Source: Fodinibius salinus
Lineage (GTDB): Bacteria; Bacteroidota; Rhodothermia; Balneolales; Balneolaceae
DNA: 64,000 nucleotides
Direction of reading: 5' to 3'
NCBI RefSeq assembly: GCF_008124865.1
Contig: NZ_VNHY01000002.1
Span: forward strand, 890,299 to 954,298
A model generated the notes under the pieces. That model did no database searches, was not told the origin of the DNA, and worked only from the letters and a program-made list of their open reading frames with translations. Positions 53,455-62,671 of the stretch are shown piece by piece; position 1 is the stretch's first letter; every line of letters starts with the position of its first letter. The position numbers and the translations under genes are program-made.

Positions 53455-56400
53455 TTATTGTTCGGGAAGTTTGATGATAAAGGTTGTTCCTTTACCCTCT
53501 ATGGAAGCAAAACTGATATTGCCTTTATGAGCTTCGATAATTTTTTTAGAGATAGCTAGTCCAAGTCCGGTACCGCTGGATTTTGTTGAAAAGCTGGGTA
53601 CAAAAATATCCGATCGCACCTCTTCGGGGATACCGCTGCCGTTATCTTCTATCTCGATAAAGGCATGATTTTGCTTTGAATATAATTGCAGGGTTATTTC
53701 ACCTCCATTATTAGGCATAGATTCATATGCATTTTTGACCAAGTTAATGATCACGCGTTTAAGTTCATCGTTAATACCTGGAACCGTAATATCATGAGCG
53801 GGGGGCGAAAAAATAATGTCAACCGTTTCGTCATGTTCATATAGTTTGACCACCGATGAAAGCAATTCTGCTAGGTTTACTTTTTCAAAATCTTCACTCA
53901 ACGGCTGAGAAAAAGTAGAAAAGTCAGAAGCAATATTATTTAAGGATTGAATTTGCTCAATCAGATTTTGCGTAATTTTTTGGACGTTTTCTTTTAATTC
54001 TTCGGGATTTTGATGGTCACTGTTCAGCTGTCGCTCTAAATGTTGAATGTTTAGTTTCATTGGAGTAAGCGGATTTTTAATCTCATGGGCTACCTGTTGG
54101 GCCATTTCTTTCCAGGCGGCTTCTCGCTCGGCGACGGCAAGTTCTTCCTGTAAGTTTTTAAGCCTGTCCACCATTCTGTTATAGGTACTGGCAAGCTGCC
54201 CAAATTCATCATCACTGGTGACGGGTATGGAGGTATCTAAATTACCGGCAGAAATCTTATTTAGCCCCTGGCGTATAACAGTTAGCGGGTAAGTTAACTT
54301 TTTTGCAATAGCCGCAGATACGAAGATGAAAATCCCAAAAACAAGTAGATAGATAAGGATCAGATAGCTTGTAGTTTGAAGCAGTTGTTGGTCATAAACT
54401 GGAGATTCCAAAAATGTTGGAATCGCCAGTGTAGCAATTGGTTGTTGATTGTTGTCATTAATAGTGCGATAGCCAATAAGAAGCGGCTGGCCAGCCAGGT
54501 TAACTGTTGAGAAGGCTTCTTTTCGGTGTTCTATAAAAAGTTGATGATAAACATCATAGGGCAGTGCAGAGGGCAGAAGATGCTGTTGGTAAATTTGTGG
54601 AGTCGTAGTTTGAGTAACTCGTCGCTTGGCATAAAATGTGGCATCAGCATTCAGCGGAGTTGTTAGTGTATCCAGAGAAAAACTTGTCTCATCATCTTCC
54701 AGAGCTACAAAGGGATCGGACTCAATCGCTGAGGTAAGGGTTTTAAGTTTATCAAACAGCTCTTGCCGTACGATATCTCTGTTTTGTTCTTTGATGGTAT
54801 AGTGAGAAACGGCAATGAGTGCAGCCAGAAAAATGAGAGTAGCAAGCAAGAAACTGTCAAGGATGCGATCTTGAAAGCGAGTATTTGGTCCCCAAAATGA
54901 AAAGCGTTTCCATGCTGTCAGCTTATATAGAAGTCCCAATATGCAACCGAGAATGGATAAAAACAGACTGAACCGAAAGAAGCTGAATAAGATGACACGA
55001 TAATCAAATAGCGGGGTTGTAGCTTTGATTACTTGCTGATCATCTTGCTGCCAAAGCAGGGTCCGATAATTATAGTCAGCAGTTTGATGGCGATAAAAGA
55101 TAACTGAATTTGCTTTGAGTGCCTGTTTTTCGCTGGAGGTTAACGTTTGTTTTTGTGGAAAGTTGTTGGTAATGCCCTGTGTTACACTGTTAACCAGCTT
55201 GCCGTTACTGTATTTTTGAAGCAAGTACTGTGAATTCCAGTTTTCATAGGTTATGGACGCCATGACCGCACGGATCGGTTTGTTGAACTGGGGGCGTTCT
55301 TGATAGATAGAGCATATGATCCATCCGATAGGATCGTTTTCTGCTTGACCAAAAACAGGAATCCAACCGCGGTAAAATGTACGATAGTCCTGTTGATTTA
55401 TGAGTTGCGGTTGTTGGACGACAGGTCGGATGGTTGACTTTGTAATCTGTTCCATCTCAGTTACAACCTCTAGGCTGGGTATGTTATAAATTTGTAGCCA
55501 TGCGGGAGAGTTGAGGTTGGTAGAATAATCAGCAATTTGTTGGCCTTCGGTATCTAAAAACCGGATATCGAAAGAGTATATATTCCATTCAGGAGACAGA
55601 AACTCTTGGATTGTTTCTGAAAAGTGCGTTTGAATACGAGCTTGATCTTCTATGAGATTTTGTTTGTTGGTATTGCTAAATGTTTCTTCAAGTGTTGTCA
55701 ATAAATTCCGAGTAATTTTTTCTGCTCGCGGATCTTCTTTTTGGGAATAATCCTTTGCTTTTTTCATCAGCCTGTTGTCTGTATGATTAACAGAGGCTTC
55801 TCTAAAGATAGGGATACAAAGAGCAGCAATTACGAAGCTGGTAATTACAATTTTTCGCAATGGCGACATTTCTGTCATCCATTTATACTGTCGAAATTCT
55901 GATATTGTTGGAACGATGGCAGTAACTAACCCAAGGGTACCGATATAAATAACCCAAAACATGGAGAGCTCAGTCAGGAAAAAGAAGTGAACGAAAAAAA
56001 TGCCTGCGAAACCAGTACTTGCCATGGCAGGGACAACAAGAGGGATTCGCTGCTGAGCAATACGAAGAAGTACTTTTGTTACATTTATAAGTAGCAAGAG
56101 TAAGGCCAGCACCCAGGCCCCTAGTGTTATATATAATATTCCAATTTGCCATCCCGGGAAGATACTCAAATCAAGCAGGGGAATATTGAGGGCTATACTG
56201 GTGTCCAACAACAGGTCAAAGGTACCGAGGATGAGAAAAGTACTTGCCAGCCCCCACGCCATTGCGACAATAATAGGGACAATAAACCTATTACGGTGAT
56301 TGTACCAGGTCGTCTGTTTGGTCTTATGTACTATGGTGATTGATGTAAGAAGTGCCAAAAAGCCATTTGAATAGCTTTTGGCCAGTAGTTTGACGGTTTT

Positions 56401-57354
56401 CTCAAGTTCACTTCCGGAAATATCTGAAAGTGCAAGTACCCAGTATGATATGACATCGGTTATAGTTATAATAGCCCATCCTAGGCCAATGATCGACAGT
56501 TGTAGTAATAATCCTTTCCAAAGTGGTAATTGTTCAGCGGCTCGAAACAAGAGTCCGGCCAGCATTAAAAAGCAAATAAATGCAAAAACAGATCGCCAAA
56601 AGCGAGTATCTTGTTCCCAGGTCGCCTGTCTTTCTTGAAACTTATCTGCCGTGGCATAAACAACTCCTACCGAGTCCCCACTCAGGTTTTTCAGGGTGCG
56701 GTCTTGAACATAATTATTTGGAGGCGAACTAAAGATGCTGAAGTTCAGCGGATAGGATGGGGAAAAGTAAGATGAGCTAAAAAGATTAAATTCGTTACGG
56801 TCGCCAATAGGCAGGGGATTGTTCTGTTGGATACGGTAATTCGTTACTAGCGTGTATGAAGTGTTCCCTGTATTATCTTGTATGGTAAATGATACCAAGC
56901 ATTCCCAATAAAGGATGTTATTATGTTGTTTTAGTGATATTTGGCCGTTTTGGTCAGTGCTCGGGGAGGATGTTCGATCTTTTTGGAGGGCAAAGCCATC
57001 CCAGGCCAAAGGGGTATTATTTTTGTAGAGTGTGGAGCTCCAGAATTGTGGGAATTGGTTAAGAATATTGTTTAGCGACTGCAGGGATTGCTCTTTGAGG
57101 AGAGCAGAACGCAATATTTGTGCAAGATCATTGGTGTTGTCCAGCAGTTCTTGTTGACGCTCTAGGAAAAAGTTGGATGCCTCTGTGAGATTTTCGGTTA
57201 TAACCTCTTCGTTGTTTGAAGGCGAAGGTTTAATACCATATCTCCACCCCTCGAGTGCGAGCAATATGAGCAATAACCCTAATAGGGTTGCCCCAAGGCT
57301 ATATTGAAGGCGATTGGTATGAAAAAAAGTATCCATGCTTGGCCGTCGGTTCAT
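53455..57354 (-). CDS. Large membrane sensor histidine kinase, NtrY-like
   Basis: A 1299-aa kinase. Layout: one helix near 15-33; a region with about eight helices at 235-520 (for example SVFAFICFLMLAGLLFRA and LLLQLSIIGLGWAIITITDV); an extracytoplasmic segment at about 530-795; two helices near 800-865; a second extracytoplasmic segment at about 870-1010; a helix near 1015-1035; HAMP at about 1036-1088 (DDEFGQLASTYNRMVDRLKNL); HisKA with phospho-His in QQVAHEIKNPLTPMKLNIQ near 1110; and the HATPase (LVKNAYESMPNNGGEI, DNGSGIPEE, GTGLGLAISKKIIEAH). The HEIKNPLTP block resembles NtrY-type kinases. No NtrX-type regulator gene is adjacent, so the partner is unknown. Confidence 0.93.
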   Translation of the reverse strand: MNRRPSMDTFFHTNRLQYSLGATLLGLLLILLALEGWRYGIKPSPSNNEEVITENLTEASNFFLERQQELLDNTNDLAQILRSALLKEQSLQSLNNILNQFPQFWSSTLYKNNTPLAWDGFALQKDRTSSPSTDQNGQISLKQHNNILYWECLVSFTIQDNTGNTSYTLVTNYRIQQNNPLPIGDRNEFNLFSSSYFSPSYPLNFSIFSSPPNNYVQDRTLKNLSGDSVGVVYATADKFQERQATWEQDTRFWRSVFAFICFLMLAGLLFRAAEQLPLWKGLLLQLSIIGLGWAIITITDVISYWVLALSDISGSELEKTVKLLAKSYSNGFLALLTSITIVHKTKQTTWYNHRNRFIVPIIVAMAWGLASTFLILGTFDLLLDTSIALNIPLLDLSIFPGWQIGILYITLGAWVLALLLLLINVTKVLLRIAQQRIPLVVPAMASTGFAGIFFVHFFFLTELSMFWVIYIGTLGLVTAIVPTISEFRQYKWMTEMSPLRKIVITSFVIAALCIPIFREASVNHTDNRLMKKAKDYSQKEDPRAEKITRNLLTTLEETFSNTNKQNLIEDQARIQTHFSETIQEFLSPEWNIYSFDIRFLDTEGQQIADYSTNLNSPAWLQIYNIPSLEVVTEMEQITKSTIRPVVQQPQLINQQDYRTFYRGWIPVFGQAENDPIGWIICSIYQERPQFNKPIRAVMASITYENWNSQYLLQKYSNGKLVNSVTQGITNNFPQKQTLTSSEKQALKANSVIFYRHQTADYNYRTLLWQQDDQQVIKATTPLFDYRVILFSFFRFSLFLSILGCILGLLYKLTAWKRFSFWGPNTRFQDRILDSFLLATLIFLAALIAVSHYTIKEQNRDIVRQELFDKLKTLTSAIESDPFVALEDDETSFSLDTLTTPLNADATFYAKRRVTQTTTPQIYQQHLLPSALPYDVYHQLFIEHRKEAFSTVNLAGQPLLIGYRTINDNNQQPIATLAIPTFLESPVYDQQLLQTTSYLILIYLLVFGIFIFVSAAIAKKLTYPLTVIRQGLNKISAGNLDTSIPVTSDDEFGQLASTYNRMVDRLKNLQEELAVAEREAAWKEMAQQVAHEIKNPLTPMKLNIQHLERQLNSDHQNPEELKENVQKITQNLIEQIQSLNNIASDFSTFSQPLSEDFEKVNLAELLSSVVKLYEHDETVDIIFSPPAHDITVPGINDELKRVIINLVKNAYESMPNNGGEITLQLYSKQNHAFIEIEDNGSGIPEEVRSDIFVPSFSTKSSGTGLGLAISKKIIEAHKGNISFASIEGKGTTFIIKLPEQ

Positions 57355-57377
57355 TAAGGCATGAATATGAACCGAAA

Positions 57378-58352
57378 TTAAGGTTGAATCAAGTTGGGAA
57401 TTTCAGAAGGTGGTTTACCATTCAAAATTCCGCTGATAGCATCAGCTGCCATCATGCCGATAGCTTCGCGCGTGCTATAACTTGCACTGGCCATATGGGG
57501 CGTAAGAAGGCAGTTTGGAGCATTCTGGAGCTTGGGATGTACCTTAGGTTCCTCTTCAAAAACATCAAGTGCAGCCCCGCCGATGGTTCCATTATGTAAG
57601 GCATTCGCCAGTGCGGCTTCGTCAACAACCGGTCCCCGAGCAGTATTTAAGAGTATGGCTTTATTGGACATCAGTGCAAGAATATCAGCATCAATAAGAT
57701 GGCGGGTACTTTCGGTGAGTGGGCAATGTAGCGTGATTACGTCAGAGGTTCTAGCAAGTTCTTCTACCGATTCTATATACCGGGCGTCCAGCTCGTTTTC
57801 GATATCAGTTGATACTCGATTACGATTGTGATATTGAATCTGCATTCCAAAAGCGCGTGCCCGGCGTGCAACGGCTGTGCCGATACGTCCCATGCCTATA
57901 ATTCCCAGTGTTTGTCCCTGCAGTTCCATTCCGAGAAATCCCATTGGATCCCAGCTTTCGAACTGTCCATCCAGTAGGTATTCCTGGGCCTCAACGAGTC
58001 GGCGTGAAACGGCGAGTAAAATAGCCATCGTAAATTCAGCGCAGGAATCGGTAAGAACGTCTGGCGTGTTGGCTACTGCGACATTGTGCTTATCAGCTGC
58101 CTCAATATCGATGTTATTATATCCAACCGCATAGTTGGCGATAATTTCTAAGTTCTTGCCTGCCGCTATAACCTTATTTGTTATGGGATTGGAAAGCATC
58201 GGCAATAATCCGTGGTATTTCGGAATTGCTTCAACAAGTGCCTGTTCGTTGTTAAAGCGGCCCCGTTCACCTACTTCAACAGTAAAATCGTTTTCCAACC
58301 TTTGTATAACCGATGGGATGACCGGTTCAGTAATAAGTACGCGTTTATTCAT
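57378..58352 (-). CDS. D-2-hydroxyacid dehydrogenase (glyoxylate reductase-like)
   Basis: A 324-aa NAD(P)-dependent enzyme. The Rossmann motif is LGIIGMGRIGTAVARRARAFG near 150; the catalytic set is Arg in LLNTARGPVVDEAALANAL (about 239), Glu in ALDVFEEEPKVHP (about 268) and His in LLTPHMASASYSTRE (about 286). ANYAVGYNNIDIEAADKHNV near 75 is also typical. Closest to glyoxylate/hydroxypyruvate reductases by eye; exact substrate uncertain. It lies 2 bases past the lipoprotein gene and 23 bases before the large kinase gene. Confidence 0.92.
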   Translation of the reverse strand: MNKRVLITEPVIPSVIQRLENDFTVEVGERGRFNNEQALVEAIPKYHGLLPMLSNPITNKVIAAGKNLEIIANYAVGYNNIDIEAADKHNVAVANTPDVLTDSCAEFTMAILLAVSRRLVEAQEYLLDGQFESWDPMGFLGMELQGQTLGIIGMGRIGTAVARRARAFGMQIQYHNRNRVSTDIENELDARYIESVEELARTSDVITLHCPLTESTRHLIDADILALMSNKAILLNTARGPVVDEAALANALHNGTIGGAALDVFEEEPKVHPKLQNAPNCLLTPHMASASYSTREAIGMMAADAISGILNGKPPSEIPNLIQP

Positions 58353-58354
58353 AA

Positions 58355-58771
58355 CTAGTAACTATAAGCCGTGTCATTGATGAACACTTCGGATCGTGAA
58401 GTAATTTCTTGATCTTCCAGCTGTTCATAAATAAAAGAAAAGGGAGTAAGTACTTGGGCACACATCTTATCCGTGTTGCGCCATGCAGAAAAGTTGAGTG
58501 TCAGCGTTTCGTTATTAATTTGATGGCTAACATTACTTAGGTGTGTACATGCATCGGGGAACGATCCACTTATGAATAACGCCGGATGGTTGTCAACTGT
58601 GATTTGTTTTACCGAATCAACATAAATGTTAGCAGGCTGATGTGATACATCCTGTGCTTTTTGCAGGGTAACAAGGTTGGGATAATCTGACATTTTTTCC
58701 TGGTTACTTGATGATGAAGCACACCCGCTGATGGTAAAAAGAGCGATTATAGAAAAGTAAAGAAGTTTCAC
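58355..58771 (-). CDS. Small lipoprotein of unknown function
   Basis: A 138-aa protein with a clear lipobox (MKLLYFSIIALFTISGC, Cys17) and a Ser-rich linker (ASSSSNQEK). The rest is mainly beta (VDSVKQITVDNHPALFISGSF, ETLTLNFSAWR), with three further cysteines, two of them near residues 77 and 107. I do not recognise the family. Its start overlaps the rsfS stop by 4 bases, and D-2-hydroxyacid dehydrogenase follows after 2 bases. Confidence 0.65.
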   Translation of the reverse strand: MKLLYFSIIALFTISGCASSSSNQEKMSDYPNLVTLQKAQDVSHQPANIYVDSVKQITVDNHPALFISGSFPDACTHLSNVSHQINNETLTLNFSAWRNTDKMCAQVLTPFSFIYEQLEDQEITSRSEVFINDTAYSY

Positions 58772-59190
58772 TGTTGGTTTGGCTGGTCTTCAAATTTTTG
58801 GCTGGGTGCATCATTCCACATGCGTTCAAGCGCATAGTATTCGCGTAGTTCTTCTTTAAAAATATGAACAACTACATTTACATAATCCAATATAACCCAT
58901 CGGCGCGTTTCACGTCCTTCTTCTTTCCATGCCTTTTCACCAAGCTGTTCCTTTGTCTCTTTGTTTACGTTATCTGCAATGGCTTTTATCTGTACGTCTG
59001 TTTGGGCATGACAGATAACAAGCTTGTCGGCAAGGGTTGTTAGTTCATTAACATCAAGAACAGTTACATCCTCAGCTTTTTTATCGATTAAGGCATCGGT
59101 AATGACTTTAATAAGTTTATCGGAGTCAGCTGTTTTGTTCTCATCAACACTGTTAAACTGTTGGTTTGCTCGGGAAGAGTTTTTGCTCAT
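58768..59190 (-). CDS. rsfS: Ribosome silencing factor RsfS
   Basis: Binds L14 and blocks subunit joining when nutrients are short. The 140-aa protein has a 25-residue polar N-terminal extension, then the DUF143 core: VITDALIDKKAEDVTVLDV, ADKLVICHAQTDVQIKAIADNV, RRWVILDYVNVVVHIFKEELREYYALERMWNDA, where the W-LD-VVH-F pattern is diagnostic. Follows the LytR_C protein gene by 3 bases. Overlaps the small lipoprotein gene at its 3' end. Confidence 0.94.
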   Translation of the reverse strand: MSKNSSRANQQFNSVDENKTADSDKLIKVITDALIDKKAEDVTVLDVNELTTLADKLVICHAQTDVQIKAIADNVNKETKEQLGEKAWKEEGRETRRWVILDYVNVVVHIFKEELREYYALERMWNDAPSQKFEDQPNQQ

Positions 59191-59193
59191 ATA

Positions 59194-59652
59194 CTATTGA
59201 TTTATTTTGAGTGATTCATAATCAGATCCTATGACAACGGTAGCATCCAGGTAAAAATCATCAGATGCTTCGATAAAAATATTTTCCGGTTGTACGCCCA
59301 GAGCAGCAGCTACTCGTTTTGCATTTTCTGAATCAAAATTCCGGGCAATGACAACGGTATGTTGCATATTAAAATTCTTAAAATTACCTGTTTCTACAAC
59401 ATCAAATCCATTTTGACGCAGCGTAGAAGTAAAATCATTGGCTAGGCCGGGAACCCCGCAACCATTTAATACTTCGAGCTGGATAACATCACCAATAAGG
59501 CTGGGGGCATCTTCTGAGCGCTGGTTTTCAATTCGTGGATAGATAATGCGTGTAAAAAGTCCAAAGATCAGCATAGCTAGCAAGAGACTCAAAAAGCCAA
59601 TGGCGGCATTGAGTGTAAAGGAATGAGATTCTTCGTTATTTCTGGAACTCAT
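59194..59652 (-). CDS. Single-helix protein with LytR C-terminal domain
   Basis: A 152-aa protein: one membrane helix at about 17-38 (FLSLLLAMLIFGLFTRII), then a LytR_C domain from about 50 to the end (VIQLEVLNGCGVPGLANDFTS, QHTVVIARNFDSENAKRVAAALG, TVVIGSDYESL). It lacks the catalytic LCP domain of the cell-wall enzymes that usually carry LytR_C. Probably faces the periplasm. The same pairing with rsfS is seen in several phyla, which suggests conserved context. Confidence 0.82.
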   Translation of the reverse strand: MSSRNNEESHSFTLNAAIGFLSLLLAMLIFGLFTRIIYPRIENQRSEDAPSLIGDVIQLEVLNGCGVPGLANDFTSTLRQNGFDVVETGNFKNFNMQHTVVIARNFDSENAKRVAAALGVQPENIFIEASDDFYLDATVVIGSDYESLKINQ

Positions 59653-59665
59653 TTATTGCTGCTGA

Positions 59666-60187
59666 TCAAAAATTCTGATCGCCAAAAGAAGAAGTATAGG
59701 GAGGACTAAACGGCGATGCTCCATATCCGTATCCATAACTTGGCACCTGCTGGAACTGTATGCTGATGTTGCTGTTCTCGCTAAGCTCATAGTTCAGCTC
59801 TGCGTTACGAATTTTAAAGTCTATGCCCGAACCAGAATTTTGGCTTCCCATAAAACTATTGCCAAATGGCGAATGCAATAACTGTAGGTCAACACGACCA
59901 GTTAGATCTTCCGAAAAGAAAAAGTGCATAGTGTTGGTGTAGGCATTGATGTTCTGTGTTTGCCCGCCAACACTGGAAAAACTCATTGAGTACGAATGAT
60001 CCATTCGCATATTAAATAAATTACTCCAATTGGCTCCTTCACTGGGATCTTCTTTTTTGATAATGGGACCAGTAAGGTCGGAGGGCCGCTGTTGGTCTTT
60101 ACGAAACTGTGCTTGAGTAGTACTCGAAAGCCCAAGCACTAAAATCATAAAAAAGCAGCAGGCACTAATTGCGGAGAATGTTCTCAT
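59666..60187 (-). CDS. Secreted protein of unknown function
   Basis: A 173-aa protein with a signal peptide (hydrophobic 7-22, ending TTQAQ). The mature part has alternating strands (MRMDHSYSMSFSSVGGQTQN, DLTGRVDLQLLHSPFG, NAELNYELSENSNISIQFQ) and a Gly/Ser/Tyr/Pro-rich tail (YGYGYGASPFSPPYTSSFG). It resembles a fragment of a small outer-membrane or surface beta protein, but I do not recognise a family. First gene of the minus-strand set ending at the large kinase. Confidence 0.62.
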   Translation of the reverse strand: MRTFSAISACCFFMILVLGLSSTTQAQFRKDQQRPSDLTGPIIKKEDPSEGANWSNLFNMRMDHSYSMSFSSVGGQTQNINAYTNTMHFFFSEDLTGRVDLQLLHSPFGNSFMGSQNSGSGIDFKIRNAELNYELSENSNISIQFQQVPSYGYGYGASPFSPPYTSSFGDQNF

Positions 60188-60445
60188 AGTATAATTACTT
60201 TGGTTGTCTATCAGTTATAATAACACTTTTCAACCATTAATAGTATAAAAAAGTCTGGTGCTTAATTAAAGGTACGAACATAGTAAATTGGGGTTGGGAA
60301 GACGTATATTTCTCCCAAAATTTTGCAATTGATTTTTAGTTAATAATGATACTTGTCCTGCGGAACAAAAACGAGTATATTTCGAACGTTTTTGAATTCC
60401 ATAAATACTGGTTAACGAAACCAAACATAAGGCTCTGGTTCGATA

Positions 60446-61492
60446 ATGAAACTTACTGATTTTAAGTTTGAGACTGAAGATTTTAATGTTCCCGAAAAGC
60501 CGGTTAGTCCGCGCGATGCTGCAAAGTTGATGGTCCTCGACCGGGAAGAACAGACCATCTCTCACGAGAAATTTTCTGACATCCATAAATATCTTGATGA
60601 GGGAGATGTCCTCGTTTACAACGATACCAAAGTGTTTCCGGCACGTCTAAAGGGTAAAAAGGAAAAGACAGACGCTGATATTGAAGTCTTTTTACTGCGC
60701 GAACTGGTGCCCGAAAATATGCTTTGGGATGTATTGGTAGAACCGGCGCGGAAGATTCGTATTGGAAATAAGTTATATTTTGGTCCTAATTTGATGGCCG
60801 AAGTGATTGACAATACCACATCCCGTGGTCGTACTATTCGCTTTTTGTTTGAGGGGTCTAACGAAGAACTGTACGAGATTTTGGATAACATTGGCGAAAT
60901 GCCGCTGCCTCCATATATAGAACGCGAGGCGGATGAGGATGATAAAGAAGAATATCAGACAATTTTTGCCAAAGAGCGCGGTTCGGTAGCAGCTCCTTTT
61001 GCAGCTATGCATTTTACGGAAGAACTGGTTGAAAAGCTCGAAGACAAAGGGGTGCAAATGTTGCCTATCACTATGCACATTGGCTGGGGTACCTTTCGTC
61101 CTTGTGAAGTTGAGGATTTAACCAAACACCGTACCGACTCAGAAAACTACTACTTGTCCGAAGAAACATCTGAAAAAATAAATGAAGCATTACTGAGCGA
61201 GGATAATCGTGTTGTAGCTTGTGGTACTACAGCCGTACGAACTATTGAAACTAGTATTACGGCCAGCGGAATATCAAAGCCCGGCACCGGGTGGACAGAT
61301 GAATTTATATTTCCTCCATATCAATTTAATGTCACAGAGGGTGTAATTACTAACTTTCACCGACCGGAATCTACCATGTTGATGTTGGGAGCCGCTTTTG
61401 CAGGCTATGACTTTTTGATGGAAGCCTATGAGGAAGCCCAAGAAAACGATTATCGATTTTTTGCCTTCGGTGATGCAATGATCATTATTTAA
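60446..61492 (+). CDS. queA: S-adenosylmethionine:tRNA ribosyltransferase-isomerase
   Basis: Transfers and isomerises the ribosyl moiety of SAM onto preQ1-tRNA in queuosine synthesis. The 348-aa protein has VYNDTKVFPARLKGKK, PLPPYIEREADEDDKEEYQTIFAKERGSVAAPFAAMHFTEEL, MHIGWGTFRPCEVEDLTKH and the C-terminal YQFNVTEGVITNFHRPESTMLML, all diagnostic, at the family's usual length. It starts the queA-ispD-ispF-dedA run; ispD begins 4 bases past its stop. Confidence 0.97.
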   Translation: MKLTDFKFETEDFNVPEKPVSPRDAAKLMVLDREEQTISHEKFSDIHKYLDEGDVLVYNDTKVFPARLKGKKEKTDADIEVFLLRELVPENMLWDVLVEPARKIRIGNKLYFGPNLMAEVIDNTTSRGRTIRFLFEGSNEELYEILDNIGEMPLPPYIEREADEDDKEEYQTIFAKERGSVAAPFAAMHFTEELVEKLEDKGVQMLPITMHIGWGTFRPCEVEDLTKHRTDSENYYLSEETSEKINEALLSEDNRVVACGTTAVRTIETSITASGISKPGTGWTDEFIFPPYQFNVTEGVITNFHRPESTMLMLGAAFAGYDFLMEAYEEAQENDYRFFAFGDAMIII

Positions 61493-61495
61493 AAA

Positions 61496-62185
61496 GTGAC
61501 TTCAAAAGCACTTATTATTCCGGCAGCAGGTTCAGGGAGCCGTCTGGGTACGGAAATTCCAAAGCCTTATCTTAGGCTGGCCGGGCAAACAATTCTACAT
61601 CATTCCATTAGCCGTTTTCTTTCTCTTGATGGGCTTAGCCAAGTTGTCATTGCTACATCGCCACAGTATATAGATAGGTCCGAGGAGATATTGGATAATC
61701 TCTTGCCGGCGTCTATTGTTGGTATTTGTGTAGAAGGAGGGACCGAACGACAAGATTCTATTACAAATGCGCTCAACAAAGTAGGGGATGTTGGTTTGGT
61801 GATGGTGCATGATGCTGTTCGCCCTTTTGTAAATGAAGCATCAATCACCGAGTGTTGTAAGGTAGCTTCAAAAGTTGGGAGTGCGGTGCTGGGTATTCCT
61901 GCTAAAGATACCATCAAGCGGATAGATGAAGAGCAGTATGTCCAGGAAACGCCGCCTCGGAAATTGTTGTGGCAAACACAGACACCGCAGGTTTTTCAAA
62001 AGCAGATAATCATGGAGGCCTACGAGCAAGCGGCCAGTAATAATATTGAAGCCACAGATGATGCATCCTTAGTTGAGCGGTTGGGCAAGAAGATAAAGAT
62101 GGTAGAGGGTAATCGGTCTAATATTAAAATTACTTATCCTTTGGATCTGCAGCTGGCCAAACAATTAATAAATAACGAGCAATAA
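61496..62185 (+). CDS. ispD: 2-C-methyl-D-erythritol 4-phosphate cytidylyltransferase
   Basis: Third step of the MEP isoprenoid pathway. The 229-aa protein starts MTSKALIIPAAGSGSRLG with the CTP-binding loop, has VHDAVRPFVNEASITECC, IPAKDTIKRIDEEQYVQETPPR, LWQTQTPQVFQ and TDDASLVERLGKKIKMVEGN. The start codon is GTG at 61496. The stop and the ispF ATG share one base (TAATG), so translation is coupled to the second-next enzyme of the pathway. ispE is not in the window. Confidence 0.96.
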   Translation: MTSKALIIPAAGSGSRLGTEIPKPYLRLAGQTILHHSISRFLSLDGLSQVVIATSPQYIDRSEEILDNLLPASIVGICVEGGTERQDSITNALNKVGDVGLVMVHDAVRPFVNEASITECCKVASKVGSAVLGIPAKDTIKRIDEEQYVQETPPRKLLWQTQTPQVFQKQIIMEAYEQAASNNIEATDDASLVERLGKKIKMVEGNRSNIKITYPLDLQLAKQLINNEQ

Positions 62186-62667
62186 TGAGTCCGATGCGCA
62201 TAGGATACGGTTACGATGTACACCGTCTTGAGCCTGAATGCTTACTGATACTGGGGGGAGTACAGATTCCATTTGAAAAGGGGTTAGTAGGTCATTCTGA
62301 TGCTGATGTGTTGCTGCACGCAATTGCTGATGCATTGCTAGGGGCCTGTGCACTGGGAGATATTGGGCAACATTTTCCCGATAGTGATGAGAAGTTTGAA
62401 GATATTGACAGCCGTATTCTATTACGCGAGGTTAGGGAGTTGTTACGGGAAAAGAATTTTAAGGTTGTTAATATTGATGCTACTATTGTTGCTGAGCAAC
62501 CTAAGTTGGCATCATACATTCCACAGATGCGAAAACACATAGCCAAAGATGTCAATATGGAGCAGGAACGGGTGTCGGTTAAGGCTACAACTTCCGAAAA
62601 AATTGGATTCGAAGGTACGATGAAAGGTATATCGGCGCGAGCTGTAACGCTGGTAAGAGAGGTATAG
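62185..62667 (+). CDS. ispF: 2-C-methyl-D-erythritol 2,4-cyclodiphosphate synthase
   Basis: Forms the cyclic diphosphate of the MEP pathway. The 160-aa protein has RIGYGYDVHRLEPE with the zinc-binding Asp and His, HSDADVLLHAIADALLGACALGDIGQHFPD, and the C-terminal VSVKATTSEKIGFEGTMKGISARAV. Length is that of the family. Overlaps ispD by one base and is followed by a DedA gene 5 bases on. Confidence 0.97.
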   Translation: MSPMRIGYGYDVHRLEPECLLILGGVQIPFEKGLVGHSDADVLLHAIADALLGACALGDIGQHFPDSDEKFEDIDSRILLREVRELLREKNFKVVNIDATIVAEQPKLASYIPQMRKHIAKDVNMEQERVSVKATTSEKIGFEGTMKGISARAVTLVREV

Positions 62668-62671
62668 CATT

